A DNA stretch of 64,000 nt from positions 182,387,250-182,451,249 of the forward strand of contig BTPG01000001.1 of assembly GCA_036245525.1 (NCBI GenBank), read 5' to 3'. Source of the DNA: Semisulcospira habei. Taxonomy: Eukaryota; Mollusca; Gastropoda; Semisulcospiridae. Made by a program: the position numbers and the translations under genes. Below are positions 30,501 to 40,566 of this stretch, in pieces; position 1 is the stretch's first letter, and each line of letters opens with the position of its first letter. The notes under the pieces are model-generated. The model ran no database searches. It was given only the letters and a program-made list of their open reading frames with translations, and was not told the DNA's origin.

Positions 30501-31135
30501 GGAACTTCCTGATTCTGTCTGACTCTCTTTCTGCCCTGCAGGCCCTTCAGGGCGCGGGAACAGACCATCCACTGCTGGTGCAGATTAGAGAGCTCTACGC
30601 GGACTTGATGAAGGAATATTATGACATCATTTTTATTTGGGTCCCAGGCCATGTGGGCATCGAAGGCAACAGAATCGCAGATTCTGCTGCCAACAGTGCC
30701 CGCAGTGACCCTGTCCCTGACACACAGACTGTCTATAGTGATTTTAAACCTGGTATTAGTGCGTACATAGCCCGCGAGTGGCAGTCCGAGTGGGACAAAG
30801 AGGAAGGGAACAAGCTTCATGAAGCTCTTCCTAAGTTGTCTGACAGTCTACCTTTCCGCTGCGGCAGCCGCCGTGAGGAGACTGTCCTTGCTCGGCTCCA
30901 CATCGGGCACACGTATGTTACGCACTCTTACTTACTTAAACAGGATGAGCGTCCATGGTGTTTTGCCTGTGATGAGCAGTTTTCTGTTCGACACTTTTTG
31001 CTGTATTGTGCTGACCTCATTGACACCAGATATAAACACTTCACAGCAGACTCCTTGAAGGTTTTGTTCCGGGATGTTCCTCCGGACAAAATCTTCAATT
31101 TTTTGAGAGAATGCAATATTTTTAACAAGATCTGA
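27443..31135 (+). CDS. ORF2p: LINE ORF2: endonuclease, reverse transcriptase, RNase H
   Basis: 1230 residues, uninterrupted. Residues ~1-225 form an endonuclease-exonuclease-phosphatase domain (LLQWNCRGFQ at the start, GDFNGHAHLWGSDH near 130, GSDHFPVV near 205) that nicks target DNA. Residues ~455-715 are the reverse transcriptase (NYRPIALTSC, GVPQGSILSPVLF, catalytic FVDDF near 666). An RNase H domain follows at ~960-1090 (YTDGSKSEDG, SAELQAI, LSDSLSAL, VPGHVGIEGNRIAD), then a C-terminal Cys/His region (CFACDEQFSVRHFLLYC). ATG at 27443 follows the ORF1 end in copy 2 by two bases, suggesting reinitiation as the normal mode. Length is as expected for I-type elements. Confidence 0.95.
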   Translation: MDSLLQWNCRGFQANFEELRLLVKFYNPSVISLQETYLKTSDPVSFNGFNVIHKGSDSERRSGGAALLISSQILCSPVSVDTCLQAVAARVTLKKTITICSIYLPPSLRVCSNDIFNLVDQLPPPFILMGDFNGHAHLWGSDHYDGRGQMLEDVFSQLNLCVFNDGSPTYSNPGSGSSSVLDLTVCDPSLMLDFDWKVHDDLCGSDHFPVVLSSVSCVEDSPVGRWNLKKANWPLFASLCQSRLTEEVVMSAEEPVSCFTLILLDVAGETIPRTSTSVPRRPRVPWFNEECRKAQKIRKSAQRRAFRNPSQANILTFKRQRAKARYIFKRERRASWRRFVSSLSSRTPSQKVWKAVRRIRGRGGSASVGHLRDGASLVTDKKAVANLLASTIAHNSSTENYSPFFQREKEKRESCACDFISDNSEDYNAPFTFSELQQAMLKCTDSAAGLDTIHYQLLTHLPEDSLLVLLKAFNHIWITGRFPPSWRQAVVVPIPKPGKDPSDPGNYRPIALTSCLCKTMERLVNARLVWHLESHGLITDLQCGFRGFRSTTDHLVRFESFIRDAFVNKQHVYAIFFDLEKAYDTTWKYGIMSDLSDMGFKGHLPVFIHNFLSNRSFHVRVGSTLSDSFEQEMGVPQGSILSPVLFSIKINNIVKAVKDDSECSLFVDDFALCARGRGLASLERRLQLCVDRIQGWVSLNGFRFSPSKTVCVHFTNQMKFFPKPTLSIAGVPIQVAEEAKFLGVIFDKRLTFRNHVNYLRTSCRKALDILRVVGRTDWGADRIVLLRLYRAIVRSKLDYGSVVYGSASKSVLQRLNTIHHQGLRICLGAFRTSPVPSLYAEAGEPSLRLRRIRLMLSYVLKLKAHPENPAYDCVFTPSFAEIYDAHPGAVRPLSFRVRPHLQAAGVDLDKVSESLQHVTPPWLLPVPDILLDLTAHKKDCTPPAIYQQSLNELLSIFPGYCRLYTDGSKSEDGRVAAAAVSSRHPRRPFKLRLPDHSSVFSAELQAILLALKHAYQSRERNFLILSDSLSALQALQGAGTDHPLLVQIRELYADLMKEYYDIIFIWVPGHVGIEGNRIADSAANSARSDPVPDTQTVYSDFKPGISAYIAREWQSEWDKEEGNKLHEALPKLSDSLPFRCGSRREETVLARLHIGHTYVTHSYLLKQDERPWCFACDEQFSVRHFLLYCADLIDTRYKHFTADSLKVLFRDVPPDKIFNFLRECNIFNKI

Positions 31136-31373
31136 GCATTCATTGACTATGTGAATTTTTTCTTTGCCCTTTTTGAGAGTCTGTAGACGTTTCTTTTAAA
31201 GACATGTGCGACATTTTAGCCTGAGATTTTTAATCTATATTTACATCTTGTCTTAAGACCTTGCTTTTAGTCTGGCTGACCAGATTTTTACCCATCCCGC
31301 CGTGAGATGGCCTTAGTCGCCTGCTCGGCGTTAAACCCAAATAACTAACTAACTAACTATCAAGATGGAATAT

Positions 31374-31851
31374 TATCAACTAGAGTTGTGTTGTATTTTT
31401 TGAGGTCAAGGTCATAGCTGTCACATGTATTGGAGCTTTTTTGCATCTCTAAAATCACTGGACAATCAATCCAGATAGTCAATGATAACATTCTTAATTT
31501 TTAAAGGAAATACCAGAAACTCGTTGCTGCCGTAAAGGTCAAGGTCACAGCAGCTATTGTATTGGAATCTAAGTGCAGCTGAAAATTCTGACGGAACTAA
31601 ACCAATTCAAACTAAATTTAAGATACTGACACTACAACTCGTAGAATGTTTGATGAGAGAATCAGGCTGTCATCCTCAAGGCAAGGTCATGGATATTCGT
31701 GTGATGCATTCTTTTCTCTTAAGTTAAAAGGCTTGACTCATTGGATCTAAATTTAAGGCCATGTTACTCGAAATAAAAGTTAAGTACCATTAACCAAAAT
31801 ACGGACCTTAACCTCAGGGTCAAGGTCATGACTACTGACCATATTTGCTAG
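31374..31851. other. Gene-free DNA with AAGGTCA half-sites
   Basis: No gene seen. Four TCAAGGTCA-like or CAAGGTCA-like words occur (near 31410, 31550, 31684 and 31820), the same motif as in the 164-bp repeat further right. Confidence 0.5.
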
Positions 31852-31869
31852 AACCTTGGTGTAGTTAAT
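31852..31869. other. Target duplication of the 527-bp array, left
   Basis: AACCTTGGTGTAGTTAAT, repeated exactly at 35283-35300. Confidence 0.9.
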
Positions 31870-34800
31870 GAAAAGAAAAGGGGAAACTGCCAGTGCTAAT
31901 ATTTTAGGAAGGTTACAAAGTAAAGTAGATTATAGCACTGTCAGGGGAGAGAAATGTGCATGATCGACCAGTGATCATAGATCTACTGTGGCCAAAGCAC
32001 AAAAAAAAAAAAAAAAAAGATAGGAAAGAGAGGGGGCGCTAAAAAAGTGACTGAAAGCAATGCATATGGAAGCCCCCCCGAAGGGGGGCGTATCACATAT
32101 CCCACTGTTCCAGCCACTCAGTGCATGGAAATTTAAATCTAGGTCCCCCCGAGGGGGGTCCAGATATTTAGCCGGTGTGGACAGCTGTTTCGGTCTTGGC
32201 GACCTCCTCAGCACACCATCGGCGATACTGGAGGAGGCAGGAATTTCTGCCTACCTGCAAAGACAACCACATTTTACTGTGGTGTCTGCAAGGGCATACA
32301 TTCCATGCCACCACCTAGAGCCAAATTTCCATGCACCCTAAAAGAGAACCTACCAAAAGGGGGGAAGGGGTTGCAGTCGATATTGTAGTAGTAAATGAAA
32401 AGAAAAGGGGAGACTGCCAGTGCTAATATTTTAGGAAGGTTACAAAGTAAAGTAGATTATAGCACTGTCAGGGGAGAGAAATGTGCATGATCGACCAGTG
32501 ATCATAGATCTACTGTGGCCAAAGCACAAAAAAAAAAAAAAAAAGATAGGAAAGAGAGGGGGCGCTAAAAAAGTGACTGAAAGCAATGCATATGGAAGCC
32601 CCCCCGAAGGGGGGCGTATCACATATCCCACTGTTCCAGCCACTCAGTGCATGGAAATTTAAATCTAGGTCCCCCCGAGGGGGGTCCAGATATTTAGCCG
32701 GTGTGGACAGCTGTTTCGGTCTTGGCGACCTCCTCAGCACACCATCGGCGATACTGGAGGAGGCAGGAATTTCTGCCTACCTGCAAAGACAACCACATTT
32801 TACTGTGGTGTCTGCAAGGGCATACATTCCATGCCACCACCTAGAGCCAAATTTCCATGCACCCTAAAAGAGAACCTACCAAAAGGGGGGAAGGGGTTGC
32901 AGTCGATATTGTTGTAGTAAATGAAAAGAAAAGGGGAGACTGCCAGTGCTAATATTTTAGGAAGGTTACAAAGTAAAGTAGATTATAGCACTGTCAGGGG
33001 AGAGAAATGTGCATGATCGACCAGTGATCATAGATCTACTGTGGCCAAAGCACAAAAAAAAAAAAAAAAAAGATAGGAAAGAGAGGGGGCGCTAAAAAAG
33101 TGACTGAAAGCAATGCATATGGAAGCCCCCCCGAAGGGGGGCGTATCACATATCCCACTGTTCCAGCCACTCAGTGCATGGAAATTTAAATCTAGGTCCC
33201 CCCGAGGGGGGTCCAGATATTTAGCCGGTGTGGACAGCTGTTTCGGTCTTGGCGACCTCCTCAGCACACCATCGGCGATACTGGAGGAGGCAGGAATTTC
33301 TGCCTACCTGCAAAGACAACCACATTTTACTGTGGTGTCTGCAAGGGCATACATTCCATGCCACCACCTAGAGCCAAATTTCCATGCACCCTAAAAGAGA
33401 ACCTACCAAAAAGGGGGAAGGGGTTGCAGTCGATATTGTAGTAGTAAATGAAAAGAAAAGGGGAGACTGCCAGTGCTAATATTTTAGGAAGGTTACAAAG
33501 TAAAGTAGATTATAGCACTGTCAGGGGAGAGAAATGTGCATGATCAACCAGTGATCATAGATCTACTGTGGCCAAAGCACAAAAAAAAAAAAAAAAGATA
33601 GGAAAGAGAGGGGGCGCTAAAAAAGTGACTGAAAGCAATGCATATGGAAGCCCCCCCGAAGGGGGGCGTATCACATATCCCACTGTTCCAGCCACTCAGT
33701 GCATGGAAATTTAAATCTAGGTCCCCCCGAGGGGGGTCCAGATATTTAGCCGGTGTGGACAGCTGTTTCGGTCTTGGCGACCTCCTCAGCACACCATCGG
33801 CGATACTGGAGGAGGCAGGAATTTCTGCCTACCTGCAAAGACAACCACATTTTACTGTGGTGTCTGCAAGGGCATACATTCCATGCCACCACCTAGAGCC
33901 AAATTTCCATGCACCCTAAAAGAGAACCTACCAAAAGGGGGGAAGGGGTTGCAGTCGATATTGTAGTAGTAAATGAAAAGAAAAGGGGAGACTGCCAGTG
34001 CTAATATTTTAGGAAGGTTACAAAGTAAAGTAGATTATAGCACTGTCAGGGGAGAGAAATGTGCATGATCGACCAGTGATCATAGATCTACTGTGGCCAA
34101 AGCACAAAAAAAAAAAAAAGATAGGAAAGAGAGGGGGCGCTAAAAAATTTCCATGCACTGAGTGGCTGGAACAGTGGGATATGTGATACGCCCCCCTTCG
34201 GGGGGGCTTCCATATGCATTGCTTTCAGTCACTTTTTTAGCGCCCCCTCTCTTTCCTATCTTTTTTTTTTTTTTGTGCTTTGGCCACAGTAGATCTATGA
34301 TCACTGGTCGATCATGCACATTTCTCTCCCCTGACAGTGCTATAATCTACTTTACTTTGTAACCTTCCTAAAATATTAGCACTGGCAGTCTCCCCTTTTC
34401 TTTTCATTTCCCCCACCCGGGTCTGCCCTGGGGGACTTGGGTGGGGTTAGGTATTTTTTAGTTCCCAGGGTCACCCTGGTCAGCCCCACAGGGTGGGTTT
34501 TTCTCTCTATTCTGGGGCATGTGTTTCTGTCTACCCTTTGTCCATTCACCTGTATTTGCCTTTTTAAAACTCTCCCTACTGTCTGCACTGCCTGTAGCTC
34601 TTGATATTGGATGTGTGTTGCTAAATGGTCTTAGCTTTATTTAGGCCCCATGTTGTAGGTTTATTTAACGTATTTGACCGGCTGGCGACATACATTCAAT
34701 TTTCTGTTTAGTTTTTTTTCACAAGCAGTGCAGGCACGTCCTGAGAAAGCCTTGTTGCTGTCGGGACATTAAGCAATGTACAATCAATCATTTTCTTTTC

Positions 34801-35282
34801 ATTTACTACTACAATATCGACTGCAACCCCTTCCCCCCTTTTGGTAGGTTCTCTTTTAGGGTGCATGGAAATTTGGCTCTAGGTGGTGGCATGGAATGTA
34901 TGCCCTTGCAGACACCACAGTAAAATGTGGTTGTCTTTGCAGGTAGGCAGAAATTCCTGCCTCCTCCAGTATCGCCGATGGTGTGCTGAGGAGGTCGCCA
35001 AGACCGAAACAGCTGTCCACACCGGCTAAATATCTGGACCCCCCTCGGGGGGACCTAGATTTAAATTTCCATGCACTGAGTGGCTGGAACAGTGGGATAT
35101 GTGATACGCCCCCCTTCGGGGGGGCTTCCATATGCATTGCTTTCAGTCACTTTTTTAGCGCCCCCTCTCTTTCCTATCTTTTTTTTTTTTTTTTTTGTGC
35201 TTTGGCCACAGTAGATCTATGATCACTGGTCGATCATGCACATTTCTCTCCCCTGACAGTGCTATAATCTACTTTACTTTGT
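31870..35282. mobile_element. Inserted array of 527-bp units, five direct and two inverted
   Basis: Direct units start at 31870, 32397, 32923, 33450 and 33975 (spacing 525-527). Unit 5 is cut near 34147 and the sequence turns over: a partial inverted unit 34148-34409 and a complete inverted one 34805-35282. The units are almost identical. Each contains an A-run of about 14-20 and several strong hairpins, such as GCCCCCCCGAAGGGGGGC. The whole array sits in one 18-bp target duplication, so it went in as a unit. A SINE later split the inverted part. The 93-codon frame present in every unit is a by-product of sequence identity; I see no reason to call it a gene. Confidence 0.85.
34410..34790 (+). 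mobile_element. CAAT-tailed SINE, copy 4
   Basis: 381 bp, 14-bp target duplication TTTTCTTTTCATTT at 34396-34409 and 34791-34804. Inserted in the inverted part of the 527-bp array, so younger than it. Confidence 0.9.
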
Positions 35283-35869
35283 AACCTTGGTGTAGTTAAT
35301 TTGTCTTGAAACACTCAAACGATTTTATCAACAATTTGAGTGCCTTAGGACAAAGTGTGGCACACACACATTGGTACTTCAGTTAACATTGTTCTGTTGA
35401 CATTTTTGTAATAACTATAATGAAGAGCTGTGGATGCAACTATCAACTATCTGTCAACTATCAACCCTTATCTTCTACTTGTTCAGCGTGTCTGCCTCAT
35501 TTCTCTTCTTCTTCTTCAGCCAGCCACAGTCAACATGGTAGATAGCAAAAGCTATCGCAAAGCGATGGCAAAACTGAGTATGTAATGGACCATCCATTGT
35601 CTGTCGTCCGTGGTAAACTTTAACATTCGCATTTTCTCGGAGACTGTTCAAGCCTTAAACTTGGCCCAAAGGTACTTTTGGCAAAACCTTTCTAAACATA
35701 CCAATTTCAATTACCTTTCTCAAAGGTCAAGGTCGCAGGGAGTCCAGAAAGGGGTAATATAGCTGTATTTTGACACAAATTGTTTCTTCTCAAATACTGC
35801 TTCAACTTCAAAACCAAACTTGGTACAGAGATGCCTGATGGTGAGACCTTTCTATGTATACTAATTTGG

Positions 35870-35937
35870 ATGCCCCCCTCCTCCCCCCCCTCCCCCTCCC
35901 TTCCTCCCCCCTCCCTCCCTCCCTCCCTCCCCCCCTC
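35870..35937. repeat. C/T-rich simple repeat
   Basis: CCCTCC-type tract. The surrounding 35301-36120 holds diverged copies of the repeat described next, and no gene. Confidence 0.8.
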
Positions 35938-36641
35938 GGAAAGTTTAAGGGTCACAGTAGGTATCCAAATGCCTGAAAATGACTTTTTGGCTCAGTGCAA
36001 AGCAAAAGTGACTATGTTTTGGGCCAGTGGTCGTCCGTCTGCTGTCCGTGGTAAACTTTAACGTTGGCATTTTCTCGGAGACTATTCAAGCCACATTCTT
36101 CAAACTTGCCCCAAGGATACTTTGTGGTACGACCTTTCTAAACATACCAATTTGAGTGACCTCTCACAAAGGTCAAGGTCACTGATCAGGAAATAGGTTA
36201 AAAAAAAATAGCTTTATTTTGACATAATTTATTTTTCTCAAATACTATTCACAACTTCAAACCCAAACTTGGTACAAAAATACCTGATGGTAAGACCTTT
36301 CTATACGTACTAATTTGGTTGATCCCTTGGAAAGGTCAAGGGTCACAAGAGCTCAGGAAATAGGTGAAAAATAACCATATTTTGACAAAAGATGTTTTTT
36401 CTCAAATACTATTCACAACTTCAAACCCAAACTTGGTACAAAAATACCTGATGGTAAGACCTATCTATGCATATTAATTTGGATGACACCTCAGTAAGGT
36501 CAAGGGTCATAAGGGCTCAGGAAATAGGTCTGAAATGGCCATATTTTGACAAAAGATGTTTTTTCTCAAATACTATTCACAACTTTAAACCTAAACTTGC
36601 TACAGAGATACCTGATGGGAAGACCTTTCTATGCACACTAA

Positions 36642-36683
36642 AGTTGCCTGCTCGGCGTTAAACCCAAATAACTAACTAACTAA
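36642..36683 (+). mobile_element. 42-bp crumb of the I-type LINE 3' end
   Basis: Only the final GCCTGCTCGGCGTTAAACCC plus AACT tail of the LINE, with an exact 13-bp target duplication CTATGCACACTAA at 36629-36641 and 36684-36696. An extreme 5' truncation inserted in the 164-bp repeat. Confidence 0.85.
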
Positions 36684-37307
36684 CTATGCACACTAATTTG
36701 GTTGATCCCTCGGAGAGGTCAAGGGTCACGAGAGCACAGGAAATAGGTCTAAATAGCCATATTTTGACAAAAGATGTTTTTTTCTCAAATACTATTCACA
36801 ACTTCAAACTTAAATTTGGTACCGAGATACCTGATGGTAAGACCTATCTATGCATACTAATTTGGATGACCCCTTGGAAAGGTCAAGGGTCACAAGAGGC
36901 TGGCAAATGTGTGTAAAATGCGGATTTTTGATAAAATTGTAAGTAATCAGAAATATTTTGCAAATTTTTTAACCAAATTTGGTACAAAGATAGCTGATGA
37001 TAAGACCTTTCTATGCATACTAATTTAGTCGACTCATCACAAAGGTCAAGGGTCATGGGGAGTTGACAGATGTGAGAAAAATGCTTACATTTTCAGAAAA
37101 CATGGATTTTGCTGCTTCAGAAACCAGCCCTTGTCACAAAGGTCACACATGTAAATCAGTCATACACGTGAGTCATAATGGCTTTGTCTTTCTTGTTTGG
37201 GGATAGAATTGTAGTTTTTATCGAAGTTTTAGCCAACCTTTCAGTCAGATTTTGCACAGAGGTCGATAAGACCTTTTCATGCATACTAATTTGCTGGTCC
37301 CCTCTAA

Positions 37308-37321
37308 AGGTCAAGGGTCAT
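37308..37321. other. Target duplication of RTE copy 1, left
   Basis: AGGTCAAGGGTCAT, repeated exactly at 40567-40580. Confidence 0.9.
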
Positions 37322-40300
37322 TACTTTACTTACTTACGCCTGTCACCCCTACCCGGGTATAGGCCGTCGACGAGAGACTTCCAGCAACTCCTGTCATGTG
37401 CTTCTTCTTCGATTCTACTCCAGGTGGTTCCCAGTCTCTTGATGTCTGCTTGGAGGTCTCGACGCCAGGAGTTTCTCGGCCTACCTCTTTTCCTCTTTCC
37501 CTGGGGGTTCCATGACAATGCCTGCCTAGTGATACTGGAAGCTGGCTTTCTCAGACTGTGACCGATCCATCCCCATCTTCTTCGCCCAATTTCATTCTCT
37601 GCTGTTATCTGCTCTGTTCTCTCCCAGAGTCTGACGTTGCTGATCTTCTCTGGCCAGTGGATTTTCAAAATTCTTCTAAGGCAACTGTTCATGAAGGTCT
37701 GTACTCTGTTGACTGTAGTTTTTGTCAATCTCCAAGTCTCTGCTCCATATAGGAGAACTGCTTTTACATTGGAGTTGAAAATCCGGACTTTGGTGTGTTG
37801 TGACAGCTCTCTGGAACTCCACACTTTTTTCAACTGGAGAAAGGCTGCTTTGGCTTTACCGATTCGTGCTCTGACATCTGCATCAGTGCCGCCTTTTTTG
37901 TCTATGATGCTCCCGAGATAGGTGAAGGACTCCACCTCCTCCAACGGGGTGCCAGCAAGCAAGACTGGTTCTTCCCTGGTTGCGTTCAGCCTCATTGTCT
38001 TTGTTTTCTGTTTGTGAATGGTGAGGCCCACTTGGGACGAGATGTCAGCAAGCCTCGTGGTCTTGTCCTGCATTTGTTGATGAGTGTGGGACAGTAATGC
38101 CAAGTCGTCTGCAAAATCGAGGTCGTCAAGCTGTGTCCACAGTGTCCACTGTATTCCACTTCGTCTGTGCTCTGTGGTCATCTTCATGACCCAGTCTATG
38201 GCCAGTAGGAAGAGGAACGGAGACAGCAGACACCCCTGCCTGACACCAGTTCTGACCTGGAGCTCCCTGGTGAACTGCCCTTCGTGGATCACGCGACATG
38301 TCATGCCATCGTAGCTGCTCTTGATCAGGCGGACGAGCTTTGTGGGTACACCGTAGTGTCGTAGGAGTTTCCACAGTCTCTCGGTCCACGCTGTCAAATG
38401 CTTTCTCATAATCCACAAAGTTGACGTACAGCGGGGAGCTCCACTCCAGAGACTGTTCCACGATGATGCGGAGAGTGGCGATCTGGTCTGTACATGATCG
38501 GTTCTTCCTGAATCCTGCTTGCTGGTCTCTCAGCCGGGGGTCAACGGAGCTCTTCATTCTCTCCAGGATGATCCTGTTGAAGACCTTTCCTGGTACTGAC
38601 AGCAAGGTGATTCCTCTGTAGTTGGAACACTTGCTGAGGTCGCCTTTCTTGGGAAGCTTGATTAGGTACCCCTCCTTCCAGTCAGCCGGCATCACCTCCT
38701 CTTCCCAGATCTTTCCAAACAGTGGGTACAGCATCTCCACTGTTGTCTCTAGGTCTGCTTTCAGATACACCGCTGGGATGCCATCTGGGCCTGCTGCTTT
38801 GCCGTTCTTCAAAAATGCCACTGCTTTTCTGATCTCTTCCCGGCTGGGTCTGTCACAGCTGATGGGTAGGTCGGTCTCTGCCGGCTGGATGTCTGGGGGG
38901 TCAGGTGGGCTAGGTCTGTTCAGTAACTCTTCAAAATACTCGGCCCATCTGTCGAGTTGGTCTGCTCTGTCTGCAATAGGCTTGCCTTCTTTGTCTTTTA
39001 CTGGTTTTTCTGTATGGCCATACTTGCCTGACAATCTTTTGGTAATGTTGTAGAGCTGTTTCATGTTGCCGCTGCCTGCTGCCTTTTCTGCCTCTGCTGC
39101 CAGGCTGTCTGTGTAGGCCCTCTTGTCTGCCCTGATACTCCTCTTCACCTCGCGGTTGGCTTCCCAGTATTCCCCCTGTGCCCTTACTTTGGCTGCTCTC
39201 GTGCGACTGTTGTTGACAACTGCTTTCTTCTGCTTCCTCATTTCTATCTTCTTCAAGGTCTGTGCCGATAGCTAGTCCTTGTGATGGTGTTTCCTGAACC
39301 CTACAGTGTCTTTGCAGGTTGAGTTCAGAGCCTCTCTAACTGCCTTCCACTGCTGCTCTGTGGTGACCGCCTCCTCTTCATTTACTAGCTCCTGTAGCGC
39401 TTGAAACTGGTTGGACAGCACCAGTTTGAACTCTTCTCTAACTTCAGTTTCTCTCAGGAGGCCTACATTATAGCGCTGTCTTCTTGTTGTCTCTGTGCGG
39501 CTTTTCTTTAGCGTGAGCTTCATTCTTAAGGTAAGCAGATGGTGGTCGGAGGCGACATCTGCTCCCCTCCTCACTCGAACATCTTGAAGGGATCTTCTAA
39601 ATTTCTTGCTAATGCAGATATGGTCTATTTGGCTGGGAAGATGCTGCCTCCAATGACAAGTCGGTTTAGAGCACAAAAGTCTACAAACCTCTCCCCGTTC
39701 TCACTCATCTCCGAGCCTAGTCCCTGTCTCCCCATCACCTCTTCGTATCCAGTGTTGTCCTCCCCTATTTTGGCATTAAAATCGCCCATGACGATGGTGA
39801 TGTCTCGCTCTGCACATTTGTCCAAGGCACTCTGGAGTCGGTCGTAGAACTCTTGTTTCTCTTCCTCGTCACTGTCATTAGTGGGCGCATAACACTGGAT
39901 GACGTTCAGCTTGAGCTTTTTCTTGGTTCTAAAGGCTGCTGTGATAATTCTTGGCCCAAGAGGTTCCCAGCCCATCAGCGCTCTCTGTGCCACTGGTGAC
40001 AGCATGAATGCTACACCTTCTGTATGGGGGGCATTCTCCTCTTCATGACCTGAATACAGAATCATCTCCCCACTTAACAGCCTTTTCTGGCCAGACTGCG
40101 TCCATCTGGCTTCACTGATACCTAGCAGGGAAAGGTTGTACTTTTACATTTCCGCTGCTATCTGGGCGGCCTTTCCGCTCTGGTACATGGTCGTGACATT
40201 CCATGTGCCCATGGTTGTATCCATGGATAGAGAGAGGCGGCTCGGTCCTGTGGCTTCCGAAGACTTCCGGCTTTCACCACAGGACGTCATAAGTCTTCTG

Positions 40301-40566
40301 GTAGAAGAACCTTCCTCCTCCAGGAAAGGAATTACTGTTAGTCTTTTCTTCGGCGTTTTTGTAGCTATTTCTTTTTTTGCAGGGTGGGGAAGCTACCCCC
40401 ACGCCCAACCCCCTTACTAGGAGGACCAGGGGTTTTCTGTCGGGGTCACCTTCCCTTAGACCATGTTGGTTCACGGCACCTTATTTCATTCGGTGCACCC
40501 CTCTCACGAGGGACCCCCTATCCACCACCCAGGGGACGCGCCTCAACGCCATATGGTCCCAGCGCG
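37322..40566 (-). mobile_element. RTE-type LINE, copy 1, near full length
   Basis: 3245 bp in reverse orientation with a 14-bp target duplication that falls exactly on the AGGTCA motif of the host repeat. The 3' end on the left carries a GTAA-type tail (seen as TTACTTACTTAC on the plus strand). Its 5' end matches that of copy 2 (45894-57659). Compact endonuclease plus reverse transcriptase without RNase H is the RTE layout. Confidence 0.9.
37330..40300 (-). pseudogene. RTE endonuclease/reverse transcriptase polyprotein, broken
   Basis: Reading on the reverse strand: the endonuclease part is at 39625-40065 (NVIQCYAPTNDSDEEEK, MGDFNAKIGEDNTGYEE) and 39272-39676 (QIDHICISKKFRRS, SDHHLLTLRM); about 49 bases present in copy 2 are missing between them. 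The linker and reverse transcriptase N-terminal half is at 38126-39256 (LPKKGDLSKCSNYRGITLL, DPRLRDQQAGFRKNRSC). A 2-base loss near 38380 shifts to 37330-38418 (GVRQGCLLSPFLFLLAID, LDFADDLALLSH catalytic motif, C-terminal KRKRGRPRNSWRRD). No longer able to make one protein. The start region is also shifted near 40066-40140. Confidence 0.9.

Larger units (their letters stand above)
25357..31359 (+). mobile_element. Full-length I-type non-LTR retrotransposon, copy 1
   Basis: 6.0 kb with an exact 14-bp target duplication on each side, a 5' leader of ~640 bases starting CCTACCCGGCACC, two long ORFs, a 3' UTR with TGGCCTTAGTCGCC and an AACT-repeat tail. The presence of both an apurinic-type endonuclease and an RNase H in ORF2 places it in the I group of LINEs (I/Ingi/Nimb type). 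Both ORFs are open and the duplication is perfect, so it is a recent insertion that may still be active. Copies 2 and 3 lie at 47624-56076 and 40738-42425. Confidence 0.9.
36120..37330. repeat. 164-bp tandem repeat with AGGTCAAGG(G)TCA motif
   Basis: The marker word GGTCAAGG occurs at 36171, 36334, 36498, 36717, 36881, 37043 and 37309. The spacing is 162-164, except 219 where a 42-bp LINE crumb plus its 13-bp duplication was added (219 minus 55 is 164), and 266 for the last. Each unit also has ATTTTGACA, TACTATTCACAACTTCAAAC and ATACCTGATGGTAAGACC-type words. One unit continues beyond the RTE insertion at 40567-40735. No gene. Confidence 0.85.

Noticed and set aside
32060..35137. A 93-codon frame repeated in each 527-bp unit, beginning MHMEAPPKGG
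   Set aside because: It is conserved only because the units are nearly identical at DNA level. A reverse 79-82-codon frame is equally conserved, and no coding signature separates them.
31870..35282. Hammerhead ribozyme (retrozyme) in the 527-bp units
   Set aside because: By eye I did not find the CTGATGA...GAAA core on either strand, so retrozyme identity is not claimed, only a similar way of multimer insertion.
31852..37330. CRISPR-like array
   Set aside because: The repeats are long (527 or 164 bp) tandem units without unique spacers, and the DNA is eukaryotic.
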